Positions 37,447 through 49,204 of a DNA stretch of 64,000 nt are shown here, in pieces; the stretch's first letter is position 1; each line of letters opens with the position of its first letter. Under the pieces are notes generated by a model. It ran no database searches and was not told the DNA's origin. It saw only the letters and a list, made by a program, of their open reading frames with translations. The stretch is taken from contig JAHREC010000011.1 of NCBI GenBank assembly GCA_020081605.1, positions 2,046,001 through 2,110,000 on the forward strand. Reading direction: 5' to 3'. The position numbers and the translations under genes are program-made. The DNA comes from Albifimbria verrucaria (lineage: Eukaryota; Ascomycota; Sordariomycetes; Hypocreales; Stachybotryaceae).

Positions 37447-38752
37447 CTAATGCTTATGCTTATGATCATGGCCATGGCTGTGGTCGTGGTCATGGTCATT
37501 CTCCTCCACATCGGAAGAGTCCGTGGTGCCGGCGATGAACTCGTCGAACCTATCGTGGACTGGCGCATCCGTCGGCACGAATCGCACCCGGATACGTCTT
37601 ACACCTCGCACCTTGGCACCAACCTGCGACCTTACAGCGTCTTCCAAGCTCGAGGTTCGATCTACGTTCCACGAACCTGGCACAGCCAGCTCCAGGTCAA
37701 CCATGTAGTTCTGGCCTGACTTGATGCCCGTGACGTCGCGCAGGTCGACTTCGTGACCATCCGTGACATCCGCAAGAGCCTTCTGCGTCTGCTTGCGAAC
37801 GGAGCTCTTGACATCGCTGTCAATAGTTTTATCCGTCAATTCATAAAGAGCATCTACCGAGTTAGATGCGCCAGCATGGATAACCATGATGGAGATGAGG
37901 AGTCCTCCCACCGGGTCTAACCATGCAGCGTTCTCTAGGACATTGGCACCAAGGATAGCAGCCAGAGTCACAATGCCAGTCAGACTGTCGACTCGGTGAT
38001 GGACTGCGTTTGATGCGAGCACGGAAGACTTGCGCTCACGTGCTATCTTCATTGCTGTAGGGAGAAAAATAATTAGCTTGGTCTTCAATTGAAGAGCTCA
38101 AAGGAGACAACTTACTAGCTTGGTACAACCACTCCTTTACCAGAATCGTGCCCAGGGCCAGCCAGGCTGCGTGCATGCTCGGGATTCCCAAGCTCGCAGC
38201 GCCATGTGAGTGGCTATGGCCGTGGCCGTGACCCAAATGCCCCAAGATGCCATGAGCAGCATCTGGGTTAAAGTGGGTAATGAGAGTGATTGCACTGTCC
38301 CAGCCCATGTATAGACCGCCGACCAGGAGCATGCCAGAGACGCCCAAAGACCCTAAGCTTTCCACTTTGCCAAAGCCCATTGGGAAGCGTTCCGAGGGTG
38401 CTTTGAGACTCCACGAGACGGTCGCCAGAGTAAGGATATCCGAGGCGAGATCGGCAATACTATGCCAGGCATCGGCAACCATTGCCTTGGAATTGAAAGC
38501 CCATCCTCCTATAAATTTGGCAATGGCCATGCCCAAATTCGAGAGCAGGCCTATCCTTGTTATCCTGACGCCAGGGTCGTTCTTGTTCGTGGAGGTAAGG
38601 TAGGCGTTGTCGTGGTGGTGGGTGTGGAAGGGATTCAGGTGGCTATGGCCATGGTGACTGTGGTCATGCTCGTGATCGTGATCATGTTCATGGACATCGT
38701 CTTGCCGGGTCTGGCGGCTCTTGTCGCGTCTCTGGATGGCAGCGCCGGCCAT
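37447..38752 (-). CDS. Cation diffusion facilitator, MMT-like
   Basis: At least 414 residues from the Met at 38752. CDF metal/H+ antiporter with metal-site motifs HSIAD in VADAWHSIADLASD (TM2) and HHRVD in SNAVHHRVDSLTG (TM5). His-rich clusters lie at the N terminus (HEHDHDHEHDHSHHGHSH), in the cytosolic loop (HGHGHGHSHSHG) and at the extreme C terminus. Intron 38055-38115. The family signature and C-terminal domain resemble yeast MMT1/MMT2, mitochondrial metal (iron) transporters; zinc transport is an alternative because both intramembrane sites are HxxxD. An upstream frame to 39096 encodes an Arg-rich, acid-free stretch that would act as a presequence and bring the length near 530 if a one-base break near 38780 is corrected. 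Confidence 0.85.
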
Positions 38753-40047
38753 TGTAGGGGAAGATTGAAGAAACGAGTCCTGCGCAGGCTTTGGAGGGAC
38801 AGGACGGTGCGGCGCCGAGGTGATGTAGCCACGACAAAAACCGCAGACGGTCGGCGAGGGCGACGCGGGCGTGGAGGATGTGCAGAAGAATGTGTAGGTG
38901 TCCTCAAGTTAAGCAGTGGCAGGCTATTGATTAAGCGTGTGTGTGGTGGACGGAGGACGGACCTCCACGATAGGCGCAGGCTCCCTGTAGCTGTGGCCAT
39001 AAGGGTGGTGGTGGCCGTAGAGGTAGCTGTACCTACAGCAGCCGACGTCACCCCGACCGCGCACCACGCGGCAGATCGCCGTACCTGTAGAGACATGCCG
39101 GGCGAGCCGTCGCCCTCTTTGCCGCGCGCTCTTCACCGACGAGAGAGAGGAAAAGGGGGAAAAGGAGGAGACGTCCTTGGTATCAGCTCCGGCCTCTGTT
39201 CCAGCGTGTTTTGGGGAAGACGTATGCGTATGCAGAAGGAGAGAGAGGGAAGAGGGAATTGGGAATGGTGGAGCCCGGTTACTGCATTGTACATGAGAGA
39301 GTGACGGCAGCTGGGAGCACGCCATGGCCCAGGCGCAGAACAGGGCGTACAGGGCCCTTTAAGAGCCTCCGGGCACCGACCGACCGGGGACCGAACACTG
39401 CGCGTCCTTCCGAAGGTACCGGTACTTGCTCGTCCGACCTGCTGATATGATGCCAGGCAGTGCGACTCAGGGCTGAGAAAATAGCAATTATAACTGCCCT
39501 TTACCGCTGGCTCTCTCTACAAAAAGAAAAAACCTCCCTCGTCTTCAGCCCCTGGTTCGAAAGAGCTGTCCAACAACCATGTAGCGGTGGATCCGGGTGC
39601 AGCCTTGGAAATCGTGGGTGCAATGGCGAAGGTGCGGATATCGGCGTTGGTCGCCGCATCTTGGCGATCAGCCCGAGAATTGGCGTCCAGGGTAGGGGCC
39701 CTTGGGGCCTCTGACCAGGTACAGGTACTGGCCCTGCCGTCATTGAGGGTCCATGACGACAAGCCGTGGTCTAGTCTGACATGCTCCGAACATCAAACAC
39801 CCGCCGATCAAGACGGTTCTCAGTGGCCAGCAAAGGGATAACGCATGCTGCTGAACTTGTAGCCATCAACTCATTGGTCGTCCAGTTACGCACGCCTGCC
39901 CTCTCGGCTCGTCGCCTGTAGTCCTCAAGCCCATTCCCCGTCTGACCCGGGCCAGTCCACGGTTCAGCATCCAGTTCGTTCTCCGAGGTCCTCCGTGTAT
40001 TGTCTTGGCCGAGCTCCGCAGCCTCGTCCGGGCCCTTAGCAGTCCCA
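38753..40047. other. Divergent region between CDF and sirtuin genes
   Basis: 1.3 kb. The part 38753-39096 may be coding for the CDF presequence on the minus strand. The rest is promoter DNA for both genes, GC-rich near 39300-39420. No other gene is supported. Confidence 0.5.
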
Positions 40048-41247
40048 ATGCGCAAACCTCTTTTGCGGATCCCTTATACGGATATCCTCACGCCGCCCAC
40101 CATCATACCGCCAGCAGCCACCTCACTTCAAGGAGCAACCGCTGCCTTACACAAGTTCTTCGTCACGCCGCCTCCGAAACATCTGCCTCCTGCTACCGTT
40201 GTACTTACCGGTGCTGGCCTGTCCGTCGCCTCCGGTCTTGCAGATTATCGCGGCGTAAAGGGCACCTACCGTGTCAACAAAACCTACCGTCCCATCTACT
40301 ATCATGAATTCATTAGTAGCCATGAAGCCCGGAAGCGGTACTGGGCGAGAAGTTTTCTCGGCTGGTCAAGCCTGAACAATGCCTCGCCAAACAGCGGCCA
40401 CTACGCTATCAGAGATCTGGGAGAAATGAATCATATTCATCAAGTCATTACTCAAAATGTTGATTCATTCCATCCAAGGGCGCACCCTCAGCTACCTTCT
40501 CTAGAATTACATGGCTATCTAAGAGCAACCGTCTGCACTAGCTGCAGAACCGAGTATCCTCGAGATAAGTTCCAGGAACAGCTAGCCCGTCTCAACCCTC
40601 GATGGGCTGAGCTCTTAAAGGAGGCCCTGGCATCCGGTGCTCTCAACACCGAGGACCCGGTAGAGAAGAGATTTAAAGGGTTAAGAACCAACCCAGACGG
40701 CGATGTTGACCTGCCAGACGCCCCATATACAACATTCAGATATCCACCTTGTCCCAAGTGCTTGGAGACCCCTCCAGCTGGGCCAGACGGCCAGCGGCAA
40801 ACCGTGGAAATCGACGCGGAAGGAGCCTGGGCGTCCACCAGCAACGCCGGAATCCTCAAGCCTGCTGTCATCATGTTTGGCGAGAGCATCGGCAGTGCTG
40901 TAAAAACAGCTGCTGAAGATGCAATCGCCAACGCCGGAAAACTCCTAGTCCTAGGGACATCTCTTGCCACATACTCGGCGTGGCGGCTGGCAAAAGCGGC
41001 TAAGGATAGGGGCATGCCGATTGCCCTCGTCAACATGGGTGGAGTGAGAGGCGAGGAGCAGCTGTTCGCGGATGTGTCTTCGCATCAAATGGGCGAGCAG
41101 GCCGTAAGGGTCGATGTATCCACGGACGAGCTCCTGCCCGCCCTCGTATCGCAGCTGCGCACAGATTCGAGTCTAAGATCGGAGTCGAGGCCGGTCACCA
41201 GAAAACCTCTAGATAGCTCAAGTGTATTCAAGGATATGATGTCCTAG
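40048..41247 (+). CDS. SIRT4-like NAD-dependent protein deacylase (sirtuin)
   Basis: 399 residues, intronless, frame intact. NAD-binding GAGLSVASGLADYRG (residues about 55-69), TQNVDSFHPRA (residues about 148-158), catalytic His in LELHG, zinc Cys pairs CTSC and CPKC separated by a long insert of about 75 residues, then MFGES and LGTSLATYSAWRL. Class II (SIRT4-type) sirtuins are mitochondrial and remove acyl groups or transfer ADP-ribose. The N terminus (MRKPLLRIPYTDIL) is basic and hydrophobic but not a strong presequence, so mitochondrial location is inferred. The frame is open upstream to 40000 only from non-ATG codons. The stop lies 34 nt from that of the DUF5321-like gene. Confidence 0.9.
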   Translation: MRKPLLRIPYTDILTPPTIIPPAATSLQGATAALHKFFVTPPPKHLPPATVVLTGAGLSVASGLADYRGVKGTYRVNKTYRPIYYHEFISSHEARKRYWARSFLGWSSLNNASPNSGHYAIRDLGEMNHIHQVITQNVDSFHPRAHPQLPSLELHGYLRATVCTSCRTEYPRDKFQEQLARLNPRWAELLKEALASGALNTEDPVEKRFKGLRTNPDGDVDLPDAPYTTFRYPPCPKCLETPPAGPDGQRQTVEIDAEGAWASTSNAGILKPAVIMFGESIGSAVKTAAEDAIANAGKLLVLGTSLATYSAWRLAKAAKDRGMPIALVNMGGVRGEEQLFADVSSHQMGEQAVRVDVSTDELLPALVSQLRTDSSLRSESRPVTRKPLDSSSVFKDMMS

Positions 41248-41281
41248 CACTGTACAATATCCCTCCTGTTTATAGATGACT

Positions 41282-41944
41282 CTAGAAAAAATTCCCAAGG
41301 CTGCTTGTTTTCGGCTTCGCAGGTCCAGTAGCCGGTTCGGTGATCGGATTGTTGATTTCGCTAATTGTGCTGGTGATTTTGACTGGAGCCTCTACTGGTT
41401 TGGCTTTATCCTGTTTCTGGGATTTTCGCTGCACCTCTTCGCGTTCAATTGCTTGGAGCACTGTACTCAGGGTTAGCCGGCGCAAGCTGAGATTTGTGAT
41501 CATGTCGCTGCATACCTTCTTCCCAATCGGCCTCCTTCTTTTCATCTCCAGTACCAAGAGCCTTCTCTACATCTACTTTCTCGCCCCTCTGGATTCTTTC
41601 GACCACTTCTCGTAGTTGGCCAATTCGGACTTCCGATTGTCGCATGTAACGGTCGAACGAGTTTCGCAAAGCGATCATCTGGATCGACATAGACCCGATG
41701 AGCAGAAATATGATGATGAAGAAAGTCGCTGGATTCCATTCTCTCGACAGAAGACCCTTCAGCGTTGGTCGGTTTCCACGACGCAGGGGTTTCGGCACCA
41801 ACGACTTCCAAAAGGACCTGTCGGCGATCGTTGCAGGTGCCGTGCTTGTGAAGCGCAGACCAGCGCGGGATGGCACGGCAGCCTTTGCGAACAGAGACAC
41901 GGCGCCCGTACCCTGGCCCGAAGCAATGATCGTTGAACAGCCAT
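41282..41944 (-). CDS. Small mitochondrial inner-membrane protein, DUF5321-like
   Basis: About 202 residues. The N terminus MAVQRSLLRARVRAP, continuing VSLFAKAAVPSRAGLRFTST, is a clear mitochondrial presequence. One hydrophobic segment (FFIIIFLLIGSMSIQMIAL) is followed by a charged helical tail (RYMRQSEVRIGQLREVVERI) and a Pro/Lys-rich end. This pattern fits the fungal DUF5321 family of unknown function; the assignment is from memory of the family layout. Intron 41461-41515. A one-base break near 41903-41907 separates presequence from body. Confidence 0.6.
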
Positions 41945-42314
41945 CTTTTGCTCTTCAATTCGTTGGTGGTGGTTGAGCTCCTAGGGAGGTTACAGAGACA
42001 AATTCGGCTGATCAACGAACATACTATGTAGAGTAACGTTAGACAGTCGACGCACGTGCCATGTTCTGGAAAAGTGGTGGAACTCACGGATCAATCTAAT
42101 CCTGGCGCCGCGGTTGCCCTGGGCAACACACACTGTTTAGCTCCACAGGTACCATGTCGCTCTACTCCATCCATGTCTTTGATGCACTCCATTGTGATTA
42201 CTTACTCGTTCTTGAATTCAATCTTGAGCCCTACCATCTGTATTTGCTTTCCTTAGGAGGACTTTTTGGGTAGCATCTGTCGATATGATTAATAACCTGC
42301 GCAAATAACCCTAG
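41945..42314. promoter_or_regulatory. Divergent promoter, DUF5321-like gene / separase
   Basis: 370 bp between divergent start codons must contain both promoters. AT-rich next to the separase start. No defined element recognised. Confidence 0.5.
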
Positions 42315-45300
42315 ATGGCTTCATTACAGGTAAAGATTGACGCTGTCAAATCGACAGTGTCTTCGACGACCACCTGCACACCAACTACTGTCGTGACACT
42401 CAAAGAACTGTTGCTTCCAGACGCTGAAGCCCCAGTATCAAAGACCAAGTCGACATCACAGCCCGCGAAGAAGACGGCGAGCACACGAAAGCCTGCTGCC
42501 AGCAGCACCCGGACACCCGCTGCGAAAACCTCTGTGCACGATGGACGCGACGACCCGCTGACCGCGCGAGACAAGACGGCGCTGGCCACGCATGTCATCA
42601 ACGTGACGCTCAAGTCATTAACGGAAGCTGCGAAACCTCCGCCACCATCTACCCCCTCGAAGCGATACGGGGAGATACCTCAGAATCCTGGCCAGAGAAC
42701 CTTGCGAAGGTCTACCTCGGCACCTCTATCTCCTTTGCAGACAAGAACTCTGAACCGGGTCGCGACCTCGCCAAACCTCAAAGCCAAAGCGAAACAGTCC
42801 GTGGCGCCAGCCCAAAATACAGGATGCCAGGCGACGGTCGAGTGCGCGCGTATCGCGTTTGCCGCTCTTCGTTCTCTCAAAGGCCCCCAACAGCCAGGGG
42901 AGCAGGCTGATTTCCAATTGGAAACTGGCATGTCTGCCCTCGTCGCCAAGCTTCTTGCATTGGGAATGCACGAACACGCATTGAAGGAATTGAGGATATT
43001 GAAGAAGAGACTTGACCCATCCGCTGTCGGGGACATCTCGTTGCCTACCAAATCCGCGTCAAAACAGTCTGACGGGCCTTCCACAGGGATTGGCGAGTTG
43101 CTAGACTTTCGCGGCAATATCTCAACGGCTAGTCTCTCCGCTGTTACGGCGCATCAAATTCAAGTGCTCAAGTTGGTCGCAGCCACAAAGAAGCCTGCGC
43201 ATATTGTCGATGTGCTCCCATTCCTAGGCATAGCACATCCTACCTCACCGGTCAACCTCCTTTCCAGGTTCGCCAAGGAAAATGAGAAAGAGTCCGCTAA
43301 AGCAGCTCGTCAGGTTGCCTCTCTGTCCCAGATCCTCTTTTCACTGGCGCCCAGTGTTTCTAGCAAAGACGATGCTATTGCTGCGGAGCCACGACTGAGT
43401 CCTTCCCCATTGCTTCGTTCGAAGTCCAGAGAATGGCCTTCGCAGCACAGCTCAAGTGGTGGAAGCTCGCAGGTCACCAAGGGAACGTCGATGAAGAAGT
43501 TCTTGCTCCGTTCTTGCGCTGTGTCCGGGCACTTATTCGTCGAGAAAATTCGGATAAGGAAGCATTGTACAACAAAATTGCCACAGCATTCGAGGAAATC
43601 ATGCAGCTAGTCCGTGATCAAAAACACCAGCCAACATTATCATCATCCTCACCATCAGCATCTTTATATCAACTCCTTGGATCAACTGCCCAAGAGGCTC
43701 GACGATACGATGATGCTTACCGATGGTTCCAGGTGCTTAGAGAACTTTTGCAGCCTGACCAAGACCCTTCCATCCGCATCTTTTCTATTTCTGCTCGCCT
43801 TCTTTCTGTAGCCCTGAAACGATCGACCCAAGACTCGAATGTGGAAAAGCGTGTCAGCGAGGTTATCGAAAGCCTCGAAGGAAGCTTGAGCGGCACAATT
43901 ACTGATCTTAATGAACTTCTAGAGAGCTTATCTCTGGCAAGACGATCTGTTGTTGGGATGCTAATGGGTTCCCTAAATGGGGGCACAGAGACGTCAAAGC
44001 CGGATACTCTGAACAATCTTCTTAAGACCTTTGTCCTACGCTATCCACGGTTTCTGCGTCGGTGGCTGGGTATGCCACCAGCCAAGGATGCCTCTACCAA
44101 GCAAGTTTTGCAGTTCGATCAACGACGACAACTAATTCTCCAGACCTTGAACCAAGTCTTGGACGCAACGCTCATGGTGATCAAGTGTGATATTCAACGA
44201 GATACGATTGAATGGCAAACTATGAACGAGGTGATCCAGGATTGCTTTACACTGTTGAGCCATGTTACGGATGTGGCCATGCCAGTTTCCAAGTTGGAGC
44301 AGTTTGGAGGATATCGTGTCAAGATGTCTAGCCTCTGTTATGGCATGTTCTCACAATTGAGAAAAATACCGGATCGACCAAAGACGACCACCAAGCATAT
44401 GCTGCAAGCACTTAGCCGGTCGATTGAATTAGTTAAGGACTGCTCCCTGAGTGACAAGGAAAAGGCCCAGATCTCGACTAAGCTGGAAGTGTTTGCGGAT
44501 CTCTGTAAGAGCGTCGGCCGGGGCGAGGAGGCCGTTCAGACACTGCGCTCAATATGCAGAACCATGGCAGAAGAAGGAGCGCTGTCCAATGTGGCTTCCA
44601 TGCTGGCGAGCAAGCCGCCCGTCCAGGCATGGAGCTTGGATCCCGCAGCGGCAACACTTTCTCGAACCTTGAGATCGATTGCAAAGCTCGACAAATCCTG
44701 GAACGACTGGACTTTCTTCTTACCGGAATCTGAACGTGCCGCTGTACTGGAACATCTCATGGACATCAACTCAGCAAAGACAACCCAATCTGAACCGAAC
44801 CGACTTCGTGATCCATGCTCCACGGCTTTGCTACGGATTTACACGCTCGAACGGTATCCGATCCGGCGTCTACGTGTTCTGCTTCACCTCTATTCTCAAA
44901 ACATTGGCAACGGCGATGAGCTTGAAGAAATTATCTCGGAGGTTGATGACACGCTTGAGCAAATGAAGAAAAGGGATAAGGTTGAAGATGCCGGACTAAC
45001 ACGTTTTTTGCCACATATGATGGCTTATCACTCTTCGTTGTCAGCATTAGCTTCCGCGGACGATACTCTCGCCATGTCAATTCTCAAGGAAGCAGCATCA
45101 GCTTGGAAAACAATGCTAGAGCCAGTCCAAACGAATGACGATATCTACTCAGTCATCGATAACCCGGACGCGTTTCTAGACCATCTCCAATCAGCCAGTT
45201 TGCTCGCTGATTTGCGAGGCGAAAACCAGCTCAAGGTGTCTCTCCTGGATTTATCGATTGCTGTGACTGGAGCTCAAGGTCGTTCTACAAGCGATGGCTT

Positions 45301-48300
45301 GCTCCTTAACCATTGCCTTCTTGCAACTACTTACACGAGTATTGGCCTATTTCCGAGAGCCCTGAAGACACTCATGGCTGCGAATGAGCTCATATCGCAA
45401 TGCAGTGGGGTGTCGAAGGGCGCTATGGCTGATTATTACCTATCTCAAGCCGAATACTATGCGAGCATTGGGCATACGGTTAAGGCGTGAGTTTCTGCTC
45501 CTGTTACTATGCTTTGCTTACAGCTAACAAATAATAGCATGGACTGGTTATCTAAGACTAGCGAGCTCTGCAGATCCAGCGCTGCATCATGGGCTCGATC
45601 TAAAGCCCAGGCCACAGTGGCTATGTCGCTTCTTGCACTTCTGCAGTCCACCGTGGCGCTACAAGGAGGCGATCTGGAAGGGGCTCTGTCTTCTATCAAA
45701 TGCAGTGTTCGACAGCTCTCCCATGACTGGTCGAAACTCGAGTCCATTGCCTTCAACTCCAGCATAAGCAGTGAGACCAGCGAAACAAGCATGTCTGATG
45801 ATAGCATTGGCAGCCTTGATACGAAATCCCACAAGACCAGACAAGTCGGCCCTCGCATGTGGGCTCTAGCGAACCCTTTGATCCGGAGCTTGCTCCAGAT
45901 CTCGGCCGTATACTCCCATATCGGCATGTTCCAGGAAACTACTTATTATGCTGAATCAGCATTGAAGATTGCTGAAGCCTCACAGTCTTCTTTCTACATG
46001 GCTCAAGTTTCAGCATGGATAGGTTCCTTGTATATCAAGGCTGGCCAAACCAACAAAGCTCTTCACTCTTACAGCGAGGCTGAGGATCTCATGCCCAAGG
46101 AACCTTGCTCTTTACGAGTGCGACTTGCACGCCAGCTGGGCGAATTCTATCAAACTCATGATGATCTTGAAAAGGCTGACAAGTTCTTTGGTATTGCTGA
46201 AGAGACGACACGTTTACTGAGCGGCCAGACACAGACCGCTGAAACCGTGGAAGCTACCAGTGAAACAAGCAAGACAACCCGAGGCAAACGTGCAGCTCCT
46301 GTCAAAACTGTGCGAACTACGAGGACTACGCGAGCCAAGGCCCCGACTACTACCAGAGCTCAGAGCAAGGCAGTCGCTCCTATCAAGGCTAGTCCTCCTC
46401 CGCCGATGGATTCTTACCAAGCATCGTTGATTGCCGAAATCATACTATCACGAACTGAAGGATTCATTCAACAACGAGACTGGCAATCGGCTCTATCCAC
46501 TCTGCAACAAGCCAAGTCTCTGCCGAAGCTGTCGGACTCTCTCTCTCAAGAACAGGTTCTCACTGCCGTATCACTCATCGGCCATAGTATGGAGCAAATG
46601 ATTCACGACCCGGTCTTCTCAGTAATGCAAGATTCAACCATATCATTCCCAGCTGTGTCAGGCCCTGCTGAGAAGCACTCATCCGAGAAGGCGCCTGTTG
46701 CCTCCCCACCTGCAAAGGGTCGGGTTGGGTCAAAAGAGCGTGGCGCTCCTGCGTTCAAGGATTCCTTAAAGCAAGCACAAGAGTTGCTTTTAGAGGCGCA
46801 CTGCACAGCTCTGTCGAATTCGGACAGCAGCATGGTACATCGTATCTCGACCCTTCTTCGGGGCACCGTCATCCTACTCTCAGCTACGGCGTCCGCAAAG
46901 TCAAACACAGCAGCGTGCTCGAGCTTGGCGACGGTTGCCGTGGACTTGGCCCGTAATGTCTCCTGGCGTCGCGAGCAGATGACGATTCAGACTCAGGCGG
47001 CCGTCATTCCTTCTGTGCAGGCCCCGACTACAACCCAAAAGAACAACAGGAGATGCAGCTTAGGGGTAACCACTGAGATAGCGAAATTCCAGAGGAAGTA
47101 TGTCGAAACATTGCCAAAGGACTGGAATGTCATTTCCATCTCGTTGAGCGACAATCATCACGAGCTTTGCATTACGAAATACCACGCAGGCCATAACCCT
47201 TTCATTCTTCGGTTACCTTTGGGAAGAGCAGGCTCCCGCGATGCTGACTCGGAGACGCTGGACTTTGAGCACGGACGAGAGGAACTGCTCGAGATTATCA
47301 AATTGGCCAACGAGACGAGCCACTCGGCTCGGGACTTTACTGCAAAGGGCGAGAGGAGTGCTTGGTGGTCGGAGAGAGAGGCGCTTGACGTGCGCCTGGG
47401 TGAGCTGTTGGCGAATATTGAGAACGCATGGTTTTGCGGATTCAAGGGCATCTTTTCCCAGCATCAACGACGCTCCAGCTTGTTAGCCCGTTTCCAGAAG
47501 AATCTACAGCAGATTCTCGACAATAACTTACCTTCTCGAAGAAAGGTCCGTGGAAAACGCGCTACAAAGAGCCCGACTATTACACTTGATCCCAGGATCC
47601 TGGACTTGTTTATTGGGTTGGGCGATCCTCGGCACCTGATAGCGACTTTGACGAAGCACTTAACGATTTACTATACTTTGTGGTAGATGTGCTTCAGTTC
47701 CATGGCGAGCGAAATGCCTACGATGAAATCGATTTTGACGCGATGGTGGTTGAAACGTACGATGCTCTACGTGCATACTACAACGCCGCCAACAACGAGG
47801 CAGACCAGAGCAACAAAACTCAGACTATACTGGTACTCGACAAGATGCTTCATGCGTTCCCATGGGAATCAATGCCATGCATGCAAGGATTAGCAGTTTC
47901 TCGAGTACCGTCTCTTGCCTATCTACGTCAGCTCCTAGCTGGAACACAAGGAGCTAGCAGCAACATGGAAGATAATGGAAGTGACCACCGACCAGGCGGT
48001 CATTATGTTTCTCCTAAGAATGGCACCTACATTCTAAACCCATCGTCCGACCTCAAGAACACACAGAGCTTCTTCAAGCCTTCATTCAGGTCATTACGGT
48101 CATGGACAGGTGTAGTGGACCGAGTTCCGGAGGAGGCCGAGTTCGAACAAGCACTATCAAAGTCCGAGATTCTTCTCTACTTTGGCCATGGCAGTGGCGC
48201 TCAATACATCCGAGGCAAGACAATCCGCCGTCTGGAGAAATGCTTGCCAGCCACCTTCCTCATGGGCTGCAGCTCGGCAGCTCTTACCGAGGTTGGCGAA

Positions 48301-48653
48301 TTCGAATCCTACGGACCCGTATGGAATTATATGATGGCGGGCTGCCCAGCCGTCGTGGGCACTTTGTGGGACGTGACGGATCGTGATATTGATCGCTTCG
48401 CTGGACGTACCTTTGAGGAATGGGGCCTTTTCCCCGAGGCACATTCAAAGACGCGCAGAAGAGCAAGGGGAAGAGCAGAGCGCGGGAAGATTATGACGAA
48501 GATTCTGCAGATGAGATGGACGATTACGAGACCTATGAGCAATCATTGTCAGGGGCTGTGGCGAGAGCCAGAAACGTGTGCCGTTTCAAGTATCTGAACG
48601 CGGCCGCCGTAGTTGTATATGGAATACCCACGTACATCAAGAAGGATGTGTGA
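42315..48653 (+). CDS. esp1: Separase (cohesin-cleaving protease, peptidase C50)
   Basis: About 2,095 residues. Separase cleaves cohesin at anaphase. The long N-terminal region is helical-repeat and poorly conserved. The C-terminal caspase-like protease domain carries the catalytic His in YFGHGSGAQYIRG (about 48180) and catalytic Cys in FLMGCSSAALTEVGEFESYG (about 48256), followed by the signature GCPAVVGTLWDVTDRDIDRF. The C terminus VCRFKYLNAAAVVVYGIPTY is typical. Intron 45487-45537. Frame breaks: CCCC 43405-43408, about 47637 (DFDEALNDLLYFVVDVLQFH restored) and CCCC 48432-48435. All sit outside the catalytic dyad. Its tail is followed by a 16-T run. Confidence 0.94.
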
Positions 48654-48734
48654 AATAGGGCCTTATGGGAGGAGGTGTTCGAGCATGCTATGCTTACCAT
48701 GGACATATCACTGTGCTTTTTGCATAGCGCGGCG

Positions 48735-48750
48735 TTTTTTTTTTTTTTTT
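48735..48750. repeat. T16 homopolymer in the separase 3' flank
   Basis: Sixteen consecutive T about 80 bp after the separase stop, the longest homopolymer I noticed in the window. Its length is doubtful given the indel pattern elsewhere. Confidence 0.8.
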
Positions 48751-49185
48751 GGATGTAGAGTAGAGGCATTTCGGAATACCCCTATGGTTTGGGATTGAAT
48801 CATAGATTGTCATCACGCATCGTGCACCTTGTCATTATCCGGTCCTATCATATTTAAGCTCATGTGACAGACAGCATTGTACGGCCGCCTCTGGCGCATT
48901 CAACAGGGGCATCGTCGGACCGTCGCCGAGCGAGACTTGTGTGAAGGGAACCGCCCTGGGCAGGCCCTGGGTAGCCGAGGATGGCATCGCAGGCGCACAC
49001 AATGTTGCTTGGCCATGAGGCAGCGTTGCCCGGACAGAGGGATCTGTATATTGTTCGCCCCTGTGCGTGACCTTTTGGGTAATGACTCGTTCCCAACAAA
49101 AAGTAGAGATCTGAGTGAGCCGAGGTGGAGGGTGTGCATCGAGTGCGGCACAGTGACATGGCTGACGATGTACCCATAGGTTGCA

Positions 49186-49204
49186 ACGTCGACGTCGACG
49201 TCGA
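49186..49204. repeat. (CGTCGA)n self-complementary repeat
   Basis: Three tandem CGTCGA units containing three SalI-type GTCGAC palindromes; short, in noncoding DNA. Confidence 0.8.

Noticed and set aside
38212..38240. His-rich repeats as a separate metal-binding peptide gene
   Set aside because: The His clusters are in frame with the CDF transporter and sit in its expected cytosolic loop and termini.
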